DNA from: RHKX01 sp963745755
Lineage (GTDB): Bacteria > Actinomycetota > Thermoleophilia > Solirubrobacterales > 70-9
Assembly (NCBI GenBank): GCA_963745755.1
Contig: CAVUYP010000001.1
Coordinates: 1,178,001-1,242,000 of the forward strand
Direction: 5' to 3'
Length of the DNA stretch: 64,000 nucleotides
Both the position numbers and the translations under genes were made by a program. Positions 44,080-53,305 of the stretch are shown here, piece by piece. Within the stretch, counting starts at the first letter, position 1; each line of letters starts with the position of its first letter. Under the pieces are notes generated by a model. The model saw only the letters and a list, made by a program, of their open reading frames with translations. It ran no database searches and was not told where the DNA came from.

Positions 44080-47000
44080 CTAGCTCGCCGCCGCCAGCTC
44101 CTCGGCGAGCCGCTTCGCGTAGCCGCTGGCGCCGATCTCAACGAACTGTCGGTGCGCCTCCTGAAGCTCGCGCAGCCGCCCCTCCTCGTCGCCGAGCCGG
44201 GCGGCGAGCTCGGCACGGATGGCGTGGACGTGAGGTTCGTAGGCCCTGGCGCCTGTGCGCTGAACGACGCCGAGAGCGCGATCAAGTTCTCCCTGGACCT
44301 CCCTCGTCTCAGGTGCGTCGTCGGAGCCGACCAGTACGCGGGCCCGCGCGAGCCTGCCCCTGAGCTCGCCCTCGGCGTGGCCCTGCGCCCGGGCGATCTT
44401 GACTCCGTCCTGCGCGGCCTCACTCGCCTGCGCGATTTCACCGAGGCCCAGGCGGGACTCGGCGATCAACGCCAACCGCCAGGCCTCGCCCTCCACCGCG
44501 GTCCTGTGTTCGCGCGAGGTCTTTCGGCAGCGCTCGAGCACCTCGATCGCCTCTTGCCAGTGGCCTTGCATCGACTCCGCCTGACCGACGAAGTACCACG
44601 CCCACGTGCGCGAGAAGGAGCCGCCGATGCGCTCCGCTATCTCAACCGCTCGCCGGGCGTGGTGGAGCACGGCCTTGGGTTCCCCACTGAGGTGGCCCCG
44701 GTAGGCGGAGAACATGTGCGCCCAGCAGACCACCTCGCCGTCGCCGTGGTCAGCGGCGATCTCGCGTCCGCGCGCGATCGCCCGCTCTCCCTCTTCGAGC
44801 TGGCCCAAGGACGCAAGAATGAAGCCCTTCCAGGCGTGGCAGCCTGCGTAGGGGCAGACGAGAGTTATGCCGGCCCCTACGCCCGGATCACCGCCCGCCA
44901 GCTCGATCCCCCGCTCGGAGACGGCCAGGGCCTCCCGGTGGGCACCGACGAGATAGAGGATGTACGGGAAGTTGACCAAGGCCACGTAGAGATCTGGGTC
45001 GCCGGACTCCGCGGCCAGCGCAAACGACTCACGAATCAATTCCGCTCCCTCGACGAGCTCGCCATCGCCGTATGCCCTGGCGGCTGAGTACTGGCCAAGC
45101 AACAACGCCCGCGCGCGCAGATCCCCACTGCTCTCAGCGAGCCGCTCAGCCTCGGCGTAAAGGTCCCCGGCCTCAGCGCCACCGATGCCAAGCCGCCAGC
45201 CGAAGCCGAGCAGGAAGATCCGCGCGGTGAGGCCGAGCGCCATCGTCTCTTCAGACTCGTGGAGGCCATCGGCTAGCTCCCGCACCCGCCGCCAGTGCTC
45301 CACGGCCACGGCGGGATCGCCGGTACCCGCCCAGGCGGCGGCGCGGGCGTGCCAACGGGCGGCCTCGAGCTCCTCTCCGGCGGCCCCCCAGTGGCTTGCG
45401 ACCAGGGCGGCGAGCTCGTCTCCACGCTCAGACTGCTGGGCGGCGATCGCCTCGGCCGCCTTCGCGTGCAGCTCGCGGCGGCGGGGGGAAAGCTGCGAGC
45501 GATAGGCGACCTGGCGGGTGAGCTGGTGCTTGAAGGCGTAGCTCTCGGCGGGGGAAATCTCCCTGAGGTGGACGAACTCGGCGGCCAAGAGCTGGCGCAG
45601 AGCGTCAGCGAGCTCGCCGGGGTCGACTTCCGCCACCCGCGCGAGCACCGGGGCGGAGAACTCGCGGCCGAGCACCGCCGCCGCCTGAAGCACCGCCTTC
45701 TCGCGCCCCGCGAGCCGGTCGATCCGCGCGGCGAGGGTCGCCTGCACGCTGGCGGGGACAGTCTCGGGGTCGACCTCGCGAGTGAGGCTGCGCTCTCCGC
45801 GCTCGCCGAGCAGGGCTCCCTGCTCGACGAGGTCTTGGACGATCTCCTCGATGAAGAACGGGTTGCCGCCACTGCGCTCCGCGATCAGCTCGAGGAGCCC
45901 CTCGAGCGCGGGGTCGGTGCCGATCAGATCGGCCAGCAGGCTCTCGGTGTGCTCACCACGAAGCGGGGCGAGCGCGAGCTGTCGGTAGTAGGAGTGCGAG
46001 GTCCACTCGGCGTGGTATTCGGGTCGGAAGTTAACGACTAGAAGGCTTGGGGTCCCCTGGACCGCCTCGATGTGGTTGGTGAGGAAGACCGCGCTGGCGG
46101 GATCGAGCCAGTGCAGGTCCTCGAAGACCAAAAGGCCGGGCTCGCGGGCGCTCTGGGCGCGGGCGAGCTGGCGCAAGAGCGCCATCAGCCGTCGCTGCCG
46201 AGCCTCGGGGTCCATGCGCTCGACCGGGCGCTCGGGGTCGGCGACGGCGAGGAAGTCGAAGAGCAAGGGAAGCTCATCTGCAAGGGCGGGGTCGAGCCCG
46301 AGCAACCCCGCCTCGATCTTGCCGCGCGCCGCCTGCTCGGCATCACGCTCATCGATCTCGAAGAAGTCGCGGAGCAGAGCCAGCACCGGCATCAGTGGCA
46401 CCGAGCGGGCGTGGGCCTGCCCGGAAACGTGATAGACGGGCATCCCGCGCTCACGACAACACTCGGCGAACTCTTGGCAGAGGCGGCTCTTTCCGACCCC
46501 GGGCTCGCCGACGATTCCGACCACCTGACCGGAGCCGGCGTGGGCCTGCTCGCGGGCCTCCTCGAGCGCCCGCAGTTCGGCCCCGCGGCCGACGAAGCGC
46601 GAGAGCTCGCGCTGGCCGGGAACGGCTTGTCCCTGGCCAGCGGTGGCCACCCCGGCGAGCTCGTAGAGCTCGAGCGCGCCGCCGGCACCCTTCGGCTCGA
46701 AGGAGCCGAGCTCGCGCAGCTCGAACTGGTCGGCGAGGAGTTTCGCGGTGTGCTCGGTCAGGCAGACCGTACCGGGCCCTGCGAGCTGTTCTGCGCGCTG
46801 GGCGAGGCCGACCGTGTGGCCGACCGCGGTGTATTCCAGGTCGGCCTGATCGCCGATCGCCCCGACCACGACCTCGCCGGAGTTGAGCCCGATCCGGAGC
46901 TCGAGCTCAAGGCCCTCAGCCTCACGCAGCTCGTTCGCGTAAGCAGCGAAGGCTTCCTTTAGCTGCAGGGCCGCACGGCAGGCGCGGGCCGCGTGGTCCT

Positions 47001-47487
47001 CGTGGGCGATCGGAGCTCCGAACAGCGCCATCGCCCCGTCACCGGTGAACTTGTCGATCGTGCCCTCGTAGGCGTGGACGGCGTCGCAGGCGAGTCCGAA
47101 GAGCTTCTCCATCGTCTCCCGGAGGGGCTCGGGGTCGGTCTCGGAAGCGAGCTTGAGTGAGCCGACCAGATCACAGAACAGCACCGTGACCTGCTTGCGC
47201 TCGCCCTCCAGCGCTGAGGCGGAGGCGCGAGCCTTGGCGGCGAGGTGTTCAGGCGTCCGGTGTCGGGAGGCGGGCGAAGCGGGGGTTGAGGGTGGTGGGC
47301 GGCTTGAGGCTTCGCTCAGCTCCTGGCCGCAGCCGTTACAGAAGCGCTGGCCGACAGGATATTCACGGCCGCAGGAGGAGCAGGCGCGGGTGAGCTCGGC
47401 GCCGCAGGCGCCGCAGAAGCGGCCGTCGCGCGGGTTCGGGTGACCGCAGTCCGGGCAGCCAATCGTCTGCCCCGTAGCTTGTGTCAT
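44080..47487 (-). CDS. zinc ribbon-adenylate cyclase-AAA ATPase-TPR regulator, 1135 aa
   Basis: N-terminal double zinc ribbon (CPDCGHPNPRDGRFCGACG, CSSCGREYPVGQRFCNGCG), then a class III cyclase domain (VTVLFCDLVGSLKLASETDP, KFTGDGAMALFGAP), an AAA_16 ATPase with Walker A GIVGEPGVGKSRL and Walker B LLVFEDLHWLDPAS, and a long TPR-rich C-terminus. This is the known guanylate cyclase-ATPase architecture of actinobacterial signal proteins. The ATG lies just downstream of an A/T-rich -10-like stretch (AATAATCG), implying a leader of few bases or none. It is the longest intact frame in the window. Confidence 0.9.
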   Translation of the reverse strand: MTQATGQTIGCPDCGHPNPRDGRFCGACGAELTRACSSCGREYPVGQRFCNGCGQELSEASSRPPPSTPASPASRHRTPEHLAAKARASASALEGERKQVTVLFCDLVGSLKLASETDPEPLRETMEKLFGLACDAVHAYEGTIDKFTGDGAMALFGAPIAHEDHAARACRAALQLKEAFAAYANELREAEGLELELRIGLNSGEVVVGAIGDQADLEYTAVGHTVGLAQRAEQLAGPGTVCLTEHTAKLLADQFELRELGSFEPKGAGGALELYELAGVATAGQGQAVPGQRELSRFVGRGAELRALEEAREQAHAGSGQVVGIVGEPGVGKSRLCQEFAECCRERGMPVYHVSGQAHARSVPLMPVLALLRDFFEIDERDAEQAARGKIEAGLLGLDPALADELPLLFDFLAVADPERPVERMDPEARQRRLMALLRQLARAQSAREPGLLVFEDLHWLDPASAVFLTNHIEAVQGTPSLLVVNFRPEYHAEWTSHSYYRQLALAPLRGEHTESLLADLIGTDPALEGLLELIAERSGGNPFFIEEIVQDLVEQGALLGERGERSLTREVDPETVPASVQATLAARIDRLAGREKAVLQAAAVLGREFSAPVLARVAEVDPGELADALRQLLAAEFVHLREISPAESYAFKHQLTRQVAYRSQLSPRRRELHAKAAEAIAAQQSERGDELAALVASHWGAAGEELEAARWHARAAAWAGTGDPAVAVEHWRRVRELADGLHESEETMALGLTARIFLLGFGWRLGIGGAEAGDLYAEAERLAESSGDLRARALLLGQYSAARAYGDGELVEGAELIRESFALAAESGDPDLYVALVNFPYILYLVGAHREALAVSERGIELAGGDPGVGAGITLVCPYAGCHAWKGFILASLGQLEEGERAIARGREIAADHGDGEVVCWAHMFSAYRGHLSGEPKAVLHHARRAVEIAERIGGSFSRTWAWYFVGQAESMQGHWQEAIEVLERCRKTSREHRTAVEGEAWRLALIAESRLGLGEIAQASEAAQDGVKIARAQGHAEGELRGRLARARVLVGSDDAPETREVQGELDRALGVVQRTGARAYEPHVHAIRAELAARLGDEEGRLRELQEAHRQFVEIGASGYAKRLAEELAAAS

Positions 47488-47722
47488 CGGTAACGATTAT
47501 TGCGCGGCAGGGCCGCAGTTTGAAGGGGCTTTGAGGAGCCGGGTGGCCAGAGCCGGTACCTGGCGGGCCCACTCGCGGATCGTGAACTCCCGCGCCTGCG
47601 CGCATCCGTAGCGACGATCCGATCTGAGGCTCTCCGAGCCCGTCCCGTGGATTGGGAGCTATTCGCGACGTGCGGGATGCCTGCATGGACTTCCGATCCA
47701 GCGGGATACCTCCCGTCAACCC

Positions 47723-47800
47723 GCATGAACAAGCGGTGGTACCGAGAACCGATAGGTGACCCGATTCGTTTCTCGCTACGACGCGCGGATCGTTGAGCGC
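47723..47800. repeat. dispersed repeat copy d
   Basis: CATGAACAAGCGGTGGTACC, GAGAACCGATAGGTGACCCG, ATTCGTTTCTCGCTACGACG and CGCGGATCGTTGAGCG. The left arm has one mismatch (ACCGAGAA). It lies in the 482-bp gap between the 1135-aa regulator and the 48-kb cyclase. Confidence 0.8.
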
Positions 47801-47811
47801 GCATCATTGGA

Positions 47812-47945
47812 ATGACCGTCCAGCCCCCAACCGAGGAGTTGGGAACGTCGATCCGTCCCGGAGCGTCCCATGCGTCCCTCCTGTCCCGGGTCGCGAACTC
47901 CCTGGACGGACAGGACGGATCAGTCGGTACCACGGCGGTACCTGA
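47812..47945. repeat. second repeat family (R2), copy 1
   Basis: Shares blocks with 51880-52012: CCCCCA next to GTTGG, GTCGAT-CGT-C-GGAGCGTC, CCCATGCGTCC, CTGGAC and ATCAGTCGGTACCACGGCGG. In copy 2 the block directly abuts a tRNA-Pro fragment. It probably marks the flank of an attachment site or the 3' end of a lost integrase gene. Confidence 0.6.
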
Positions 47946-47957
47946 TCCGCATGCCGG

Positions 47958-47963
47958 TACGGT
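47958..47963 (+). promoter_or_regulatory. -10 hexamer TACGGT of leaderless hydrolase-cyclase gene
   Basis: TACGGT, spacer GGTTCG (6 nt), GTG at 47970. It is the canonical-start counterpart of the ATC case at 31052. Confidence 0.65.
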
Positions 47964-47969
47964 GGTTCG

Positions 47970-49281
47970 GTGGAGCGACCACTTACCCATTACGCGCGCA
48001 GCGGCGAGCTGGCCATCGCCTACCAGGTTCACGGCTCGGGCGATAAGGATCTGCTGTTCAATCACGGAACGGCGTCGAACATCGAAACGGCATGGCAGCT
48101 GCCGGAAGCGGTGCGACTGTTCGAGCGCCTTGGCCGCTTCGCCCGGGTAATCCGCTACGACCGCCGCGACACCGGCCTCTCGGACCCAATCAGAGATGAC
48201 CTGACGCTCGAGGCTCACGCCGACGACGCGCTGGCAGTAATGGAAGCGACCGGGGCGCGGCTGCCCGTCCTGGTGGGGAGCGTCGATGGTGCGCGGTCGC
48301 TTGCGTTGCTGGCCGCCACGCGGCCAGAGCGCGTCGGAGGCCTGATCGCGCTTGCGCCGACCGTGCGCGGCGCGGCGGCGGCTTCAGGCAGGTTCGCAAC
48401 AATGGCATCCCAGGCAGTCACAGACTTTGCTGACTACCCCGGCCGCCTGGTCGAAGCCTACGCGCCGAGCCTGGCGAAGGATCCAGCGAGGTGCGACCAA
48501 GTCTCGCGATACTTCCAGACGTTCGTCTCTCCACGCCAGGCTGCGCGGCTGTTGCGTATGTCGATGAGCAGCGACATCAGCGACGCGCTTCCGCTGGTCC
48601 AGGCGCCGACGCTTGCGATACACGCGCGTGACTCGGTGATGACGAGCATCGACGAAACGCGCGAGTTCGCCGGGATGATCTCAGGGGCCGTGGTTCGGGA
48701 GATCCCCGGTGATGCCGCCTTCATGTACGCGCTCGACGTTGACCTGCTTGCGGACATCATCGAGGAGTTCGCTACCGGGACACGACCGGCACCCCTCACC
48801 GATCGGGTCCTGGCGACGGTCCTGTTCACCGACCTGGTCGATTCCACGAAGCGCGCCGTGGGCGCCGGCGACCGTGCCTGGGCGGAGACCCTCGACCGTC
48901 ATCTCACCGCCACGCGCGTCGCCGTCGCGACCCACGGCGGCGAAACCATCAAGACGACCGGCGACGGCGTGCTCGCCCTGTTCACAGGCCCCGCGCAGGG
49001 CGTGAGATGCGCCGAGCAGGTGATCGCCGACTCAGAGGGCCTCGGGCTCGATGTTCGGACCGGTGTGCACACTGGCGAAGTCGAGCGCACTCGGGATGAC
49101 GTGGCTGGATGTGGCCGTCCACCTCGCTGCACGCATCATGAGCCTTGCCGACGCCGGTGAGATCCTCGTCTCACGCACAGTCCGCGATCTGGTCGTCGGC
49201 AGCGAGCTGACGTTTGCCGACCGCGGCGAGCACGATCTCAAGGGCATCCCCGACCGCTGGGACCTCTACGCGGCCGCTTGA
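47970..49281 (+). CDS. alpha/beta-hydrolase-class III adenylate cyclase fusion, one +1 frameshift
   Basis: MERPLTHYARSGELAIAYQV starts a hydrolase-fold domain in which the nucleophile motif reads GSVDGA instead of GxSxG, so it is likely a non-catalytic sensor. The cyclase domain has VLATVLFTDLVDSTKRAVGA and TIKTTGDGVLALFTGPAQG with metal Asp residues. An extra base near 49105 shifts to VAVHLAARIMSLADAGEILV and ends DRGEHDLKGIPDRWDLYAAA. Corrected length about 436 aa. Paralogue of the 31-kb gene. Confidence 0.85.
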
Positions 49282-49320
49282 ACAGCGCGGATCGCGACGC
49301 AGAGCGCCCATGCTCCTGAT

Positions 49321-49388
49321 CGGGGCGACCCGATTCGTTTCTGGCTACCACCCACGGTTTCCGGCTACCACCCACGGATCGTAGAGCG
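49321..49388. repeat. dispersed repeat copy e (right half, internally duplicated)
   Basis: CCCGATTCGTTTCTGGCTAC is followed by two tandem units of CCACGG-TTCCGGCTACCAC type, then CACGGATCGTAGAGCG. The left arm is missing. It lies between the 48-kb cyclase and the 49.5-kb gene; nothing else is seen in 49282-49543. Confidence 0.65.
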
Positions 49389-49543
49389 AGCCCGCCTCGC
49401 GGTCTAACGCACCGGCCCCAAAGCTTCCCGCTTCATCTCGGCGTCAGATGAGACGCGCCGACAGGGATTCGATCCTGTGTGCGTGGATCGACGCTTCGGA
49501 GATACGAGCTCTCGGAGCGTTGGTCCGGCTCCCGGGAGGGCCG

Positions 49544-50239
49544 TTACGTCCCGGCCGTGACTCCCATGCACTGCATGAACCCGTCGTCGCCGCCTGAGAT
49601 CACGTTCGCGAAGCAGTGCAGACTCATCATCCGGCCCAGGCTGCCCTTGTTCTCACTCAGCAGGAGATCGGCTCCGAGAAGGCCGCCTTGCTTCTTGCTG
49701 GAGCCAGGAACCAGGGGACTGGCGCTGCTGCCGACATCGGCGATGTAGAACGAGGACCCGCCGGCCGGATTGGTGTTGACGATCCTAATCTCGAAAATCG
49801 AGTCGCCCGCACCTGTGTCGTGGGTACGGACCTCCACGCCCGTGCCCGGCCACTCGAAAAGCAGTGCTTCGTCCGCATCGCTTGGCGCACGGCCGTAGAG
49901 CATGCGATCGCTCGCGAGCACCTTCGACGGGTCAAACCCCTCAAGGCTCAACGCCGAGTCGGCGGCGGCTGCGTGGGGAACTGTCCCGAGCGAGGACTCG
50001 TCTATGTCCCGGCCGGTGAGGTTGTCGTCCTTGACATCGCGGGACTTGACGCCGCTGTTGTCCTTGATGTCCTTCGACTTGATTCCATCGTCGCGGATCT
50101 GCTTCGACTTGACGGCGCCGGCCTTGATGCCGTTGGAGCCGACCTTGTCGGCGGCATAGACGGTGCCGCTCAATGCGACAAACAGCGCCAAGTAGCCGAC
50201 GACGTTGCTGCGTACGTGGTCGCTGACCCTCAATGACAC
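49544..50239 (-). CDS. secreted surface protein with short charged repeats, 231 aa
   Basis: MSLRVSDHVRSNVVGYLALF begins a signal/anchor segment ending TVYAADKVGSNG. Imperfect 7-9-residue repeats follow (IKAGAVKSKQIRDDGIKSKD, IKDNSGVKSRDVKDDNLTGR) that predict a beta-solenoid or repetitive stalk, and a C-terminal domain with EVRTHDTGAGDSIFEIRIVN and MMSLHCFANVISGGDDGF. GGGAGGCA precedes the GTG. Probably exported to the cell surface. Confidence 0.75.
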   Translation of the reverse strand: MSLRVSDHVRSNVVGYLALFVALSGTVYAADKVGSNGIKAGAVKSKQIRDDGIKSKDIKDNSGVKSRDVKDDNLTGRDIDESSLGTVPHAAAADSALSLEGFDPSKVLASDRMLYGRAPSDADEALLFEWPGTGVEVRTHDTGAGDSIFEIRIVNTNPAGGSSFYIADVGSSASPLVPGSSKKQGGLLGADLLLSENKGSLGRMMSLHCFANVISGGDDGFMQCMGVTAGT

Positions 50240-50444
50240 GACTGCCTCCCGTTTTCGCCCCTGCGGTTGAGCCTACTGCCGCGTGTCGGCAGGCGCAACC
50301 AGGACCCCATTGTGCAGCCCTTCACGGGACAGCGATCTAGATGGCCGACTTGTTCTCGCGACCGCCGCCCCTGTCGGGCAGGATCGTCCACGGGACGGAG
50401 CCCGCGCGAACCGTCGCTCAGCGAGAGCGGCGGCAGCCGGCGCC

Positions 50445-50903
50445 TCAGGCCTGGGTCCTCGCAGGCGGTACCGGCGTCAGCCCGTGGCGGCCCATCACCT
50501 CCGCCAACGCGGCAAGGTCGGGCGGACCGCCCGCGGAGGCGGCCAGAACCTCGCCGACCTCGTGGAAGTAGGCGGGTCCGAAGACGCCGGGGCTGGCGAT
50601 CGCGAGAAACGTCGCATCGACGCTGCCGCGGTTCTCGAAGCCGTGGATCGCGCCGCGCGGCACGCAGACCGCGTCGCCGACCCCGATCTCGACGGACTCG
50701 CCGTCGATCGTCCAGCTCGTGACGCCCTCGAGCCCGTAGATCGTCTCCTCGAACGCGTCGTGGCTGTGCGGCGCCGGCATCCTCGAGTTCGCCGGGACGT
50801 AGCACTCGAAGACGCTGACGCTGCCGTTGGAGTCGGCGTCCTCGACGAGGAAGCGGACGCCGAGCTGGCCGACGGTGATGGTCTCTGTGGTGGCCTGGTT
50901 CAT
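50445..50903 (-). CDS. cupin-domain protein (copy A)
   Basis: 152 aa. Cupin motif 1 PAPHSHDAFEETIYGLEGVT (His, His, Glu ligands) and motif 2 RGAIHGFENRGSVDATFLAI. Nearly the same length and about 85 percent identical by eye to the cupin at 60467-60925. It is divergent from a MarR gene across an operator-like palindrome. It probably binds a metal and acts as a small-molecule dioxygenase, isomerase or binding protein under MarR control. Confidence 0.85.
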   Translation of the reverse strand: MNQATTETITVGQLGVRFLVEDADSNGSVSVFECYVPANSRMPAPHSHDAFEETIYGLEGVTSWTIDGESVEIGVGDAVCVPRGAIHGFENRGSVDATFLAIASPGVFGPAYFHEVGEVLAASAGGPPDLAALAEVMGRHGLTPVPPARTQA

Positions 50904-50976
50904 TGCGGTCTCCTTCTTCTGCGGTCGGAGTTCGATAAAGTCGCTTGACGACTATAGGCGATCCCCAGAACCTTTG

Positions 50977-50989
50977 TCAAGTCACTTGA
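50977..50989. promoter_or_regulatory. MarR operator candidate A
   Basis: TCAAGTCACTTGA is a perfect inverted repeat around one central base in the cupin/MarR intergenic region. The other copy of the cassette has TCAAGTGACTTGA at 60373-60385. Confidence 0.65.
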
Positions 50990-51047
50990 TTCATCCCAGA
51001 ACCAGCCGAGCCGCTCTGGCCCACCGCTGATCGGCGCCCTGCTGCGT

Positions 51048-51466
51048 GTGCCCTGGGAGATCGTGCACGAGCGGATGCTCGCCGGTCTGCACGAGCGCGG
51101 ATACGAGCGATCTGGTCGCCGCGCATCTGAACGTTCTGCAGTACCCGGGGCCCGAGAACACGCGCCCGTCGGATCTCGCCGCCCGCATCGGCATGAGCCG
51201 AGCAGGCCCTCAACTACCTGCTCGGGCAGATGGAGCGGCTTGGGTACCTGACTCGCGACGAGGACGACGCCGACCAGCGCTTCAAGCGCATTCACCTCAC
51301 GCCACGCGGACGCGCGGCGAGCATCGCCATGCGCGAGATCGTCCTCGAGCTCGAGGCCGAGTGGGCGCAGAGCCTCGGACCGCGGAGATTCGCTGAGCTG
51401 CGTGAGCTTCTGGCGGAGCTGAACGCGGCGACGTCCGACGGCAGGCGGAACGCAACCGCCGACTAG
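51048..51466 (+). CDS. MarR-family regulator (copy A), two +1 frameshifts
   Basis: VPWEIVHERMLAGLHERGY, after an extra base near 51107 DLVAAHLNVLQYPGPENTRP with SDLAARIGMS, after another near 51197 EQALNYLLGQMERLGYLTRD, then the wing (DDADQRFKRIHLTPRGRAAS). Conserved sequence PPLIGALLR precedes the GTG at 51048, so the true start is further upstream but unresolved. It is homologous over its length to the intact copy at 59891-60388. It probably represses the divergent cupin. Confidence 0.75.
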
Positions 51467-51540
51467 CGGTGAGGTCATCTACTTGCGAAAGGTGGAGGAC
51501 TATCCAGATCCCTCCATCCCTCCAGACACACCCGAGAATC

Positions 51541-51580
51541 CGCGTGAACAAGCAGTCGTAGCGAGAACCGATACCGACAG
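51541..51580. repeat. dispersed repeat copy f (left half)
   Basis: GTGAACAAGCAGTCGTAGCG followed by AGAACCGATACCGACAGG; then the repeat breaks off directly into the TPR fragment. Confidence 0.7.
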
Positions 51581-51828
51581 GCCGTCGGCGACGGCGACGC
51601 CGCCGCTCGCCTCTACGACCCGCTCCTTCCGTGGGACGGCCAGATCCTCCCCCAGGGTGGTCGTTCTACCCGGCCAGTGCCGCCTATACACTCGGCCTGC
51701 TCGCCGAAACGATGGGTGAGCGCGACCGCGCACTCGGCCATTACAGCGACGTGCTCGCCTTCGAGCAAGAGATCGGCGCCAAGATGTTTGCCGTCCGCAC
51801 CCGCGAGGCGCTGGACCGGGGCGAGTAG
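51581..51828 (+). pseudogene. C-terminal fragment of a large ATPase/TPR regulator
   Basis: GDGDAAARLYDPLLPWDGQI, then after a frame change near 51658 WSFYPASAAYTLGLLAETMG, ERDRALGHYSDVLAFEQEIG and FAVRTREALDRGE. This is the end of a TPR-containing regulator of the cyclase-ATPase type. It has no N-terminus and starts right at repeat copy f. Here the frame change is not a simple +1, unlike in most other genes. Confidence 0.6.
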
Positions 51829-51856
51829 GGCGGACCCCAGGCACCGCTCCGGCAAA

Positions 51857-51903
51857 TCGGGGCGACTGGATTTGAACCAGCGACCTTTCGACCCCCAGTC
51901 GAC
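51857..51903 (-). tRNA. tRNA-Pro(GGG) 3' fragment
   Basis: Minus strand: anticodon loop CTGGGGG with anticodon GGG, stem partner TCGA, then T arm GCTGG-TTCAAAT-CCAGT and an acceptor-side remainder CGCCCCGA. The sequence 5' of the anticodon arm (rc of GACGGGTTGGCGG) is not a D arm. It therefore begins at about tRNA position 27-28 and keeps only the 3' half, as in an attachment half-site. Confidence 0.65.
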
Positions 51904-52012
51904 GGGTTGGCGGTGTCGATGCGTTCTGGAGCGTCGCCCGCGTCCCATGCGTCCCCGGCGGTGGACTTCCTGGACACATCGGACCCATCAGTCGGTACCA
52001 CGGCGGTACCGC
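51880..52012. repeat. second repeat family (R2), copy 2
   Basis: GACCCCCAGTCGACGGGTTG, GTGTCGATGCGTTCTGGAGC, GCGTCCCATGCGTCCCCGGC and CATCAGTCGGTACCACGGCG line up with 47812-47945. It starts inside the tRNA-Pro fragment and is followed by dispersed-repeat copy g. Confidence 0.6.
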
Positions 52013-52029
52013 CGACCTCCCAGGTTCAG

Positions 52030-52080
52030 AGCGGGGACAACATTCGTTTCTCGGTACGACGCACGGATCGTCGATCGAAT
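52030..52080. repeat. dispersed repeat copy g (right half)
   Basis: AGCGGGGACAACATTCGTTT, then CTCGGTACGACGCACGGATC and GTCGATCGA. It is joined directly to R2 copy 2. The remaining stretch to 52224 shows no gene. Confidence 0.65.
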
Positions 52081-52224
52081 CGCAGCCTGAACGGCCGACT
52101 CGGCGAACGTCAGCTGCCCGCCCGCGCCCGACGAACTCGCCGTATCGCGTACCCGCTCACGCCCGATCCCCGGAGAAACCCCTCCGCAGCCATCAGGCGT
52201 CGGGACCACGATGGGTTCCCAGCC

Positions 52225-53175
52225 TCATTCGCAGCCACGCCCGTCCCCATTCGAATCAAGCTGGAAGTGGTCGTCACCGACAACCCTCACCGGACCCTGG
52301 ACGTACTTCGGACCATCACCGCTACCACCCGCGCAGTCGTAGTCGGAGGCGTTGGGATCGAGACATGCTCCGGCGTAGTTGGGATCGCAGCTGCCGCCAC
52401 CGGAGCCACCGCCGCCGGACGCCTGACCTCCCCCTCCATCCGGGGACGGACTGGACGCAGTGACGCCGTGGTAACCAGCGCAGGGCGAGCCGGTCTCGGT
52501 CGTGCAACTCGCAAGGGCATCATCTGAGCGCGCCTGCGGGGTGCTGCCGCCGTACTGCGGCCCGCTGCGGTGCCACTGCCCGCCGTTGATCGACACGCCC
52601 CAGACAGGGTGTAGCTCAGTCCAGGCGTGTTGGGTGTCATCCACATAGGCACCAACGAGGGTCACACGATCACCGACGTCGGGTTCGGGTAGGTGTCCGT
52701 AGTCCCGGGGCGTGAACTCGACCACTAGACCCCCCTCCTGCTGGCTGAAGTTGTTGGCCATCAGCATCGAGCGGAACTGGCGATCGAGCTTTACGTCGAA
52801 GTGCAGATCGCCGTCTTCCTCCTCGGAGCGCACCAGCAGCACGGTGCCGGTGATCTTGCGGCAGGGATCGAGGACTTGGAGCCGCTCGGGGTGATAGACG
52901 CCCTTCAGAGTCTTGCCGCGATCCGGGCAGCCGAGCGAAGTCACCTGCTGCTGCCTGGGCTTTCGTGCTCGGGCCTGAGCGCGGCGACGCCGGCGTTGTC
53001 GCTGGCGGCGCCTGTCTTCTCGCGCCTGCTGTCGCCGGGCCGATGATTTCTTGACTGCGTCGGTCGAGCGGCGGGTAGTTGTTGTCGATGTCGAGCCAGA
53101 AGAGCAGCCTGATAGCAAGACAACGAGTGCAAGGAGGAAGGGCGCGCAGGCAAGAGCGAAACGTCTGTCAAGCAC
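52225..53175 (-). CDS. lipoprotein with C-terminal excalibur-like motif, 316 aa
   Basis: The GTG at 53175 gives MLDRRFALACAPFLLALVVL with lipobox LLSGC; a TTG at 53184 is an alternative. After a basic linker (RRQQAREDRRRQRQRRRRR) comes a beta-rich domain (GKTLKGVYHPERLQVLDPCR, RVTLVGAYVDDTQHAWTELH) and a Gly/Ser-rich tail ending FQLDSNGDGRGCE, an excalibur-like DxDxDGxxCE calcium motif. Surface-anchored; function unknown. Confidence 0.7.
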   Translation of the reverse strand: MLDRRFALACAPFLLALVVLLSGCSSGSTSTTTTRRSTDAVKKSSARRQQAREDRRRQRQRRRRRAQARARKPRQQQVTSLGCPDRGKTLKGVYHPERLQVLDPCRKITGTVLLVRSEEEDGDLHFDVKLDRQFRSMLMANNFSQQEGGLVVEFTPRDYGHLPEPDVGDRVTLVGAYVDDTQHAWTELHPVWGVSINGGQWHRSGPQYGGSTPQARSDDALASCTTETGSPCAGYHGVTASSPSPDGGGGQASGGGGSGGGSCDPNYAGACLDPNASDYDCAGGSGDGPKYVQGPVRVVGDDHFQLDSNGDGRGCE

Positions 53176-53305
53176 GGTTTCCAATTATCACGCTGCCCAA
53201 GCCCTGCCTCAAGGGGGTCATGGCGTCCAAACGGCGGGGTCGCGAAGCAAATGCAGCGCGTAGTCGGCATCGCAGATAGCCCGGGAGGTCATAAACGGCG
53301 AGGGG

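Noticed and set aside
51741..52001. Minus-strand frame containing GRKVAGSNPVAPI
   Set aside because: This peptide is the translation of tRNA sequence (here the tRNA-Pro fragment) and is a common false gene.
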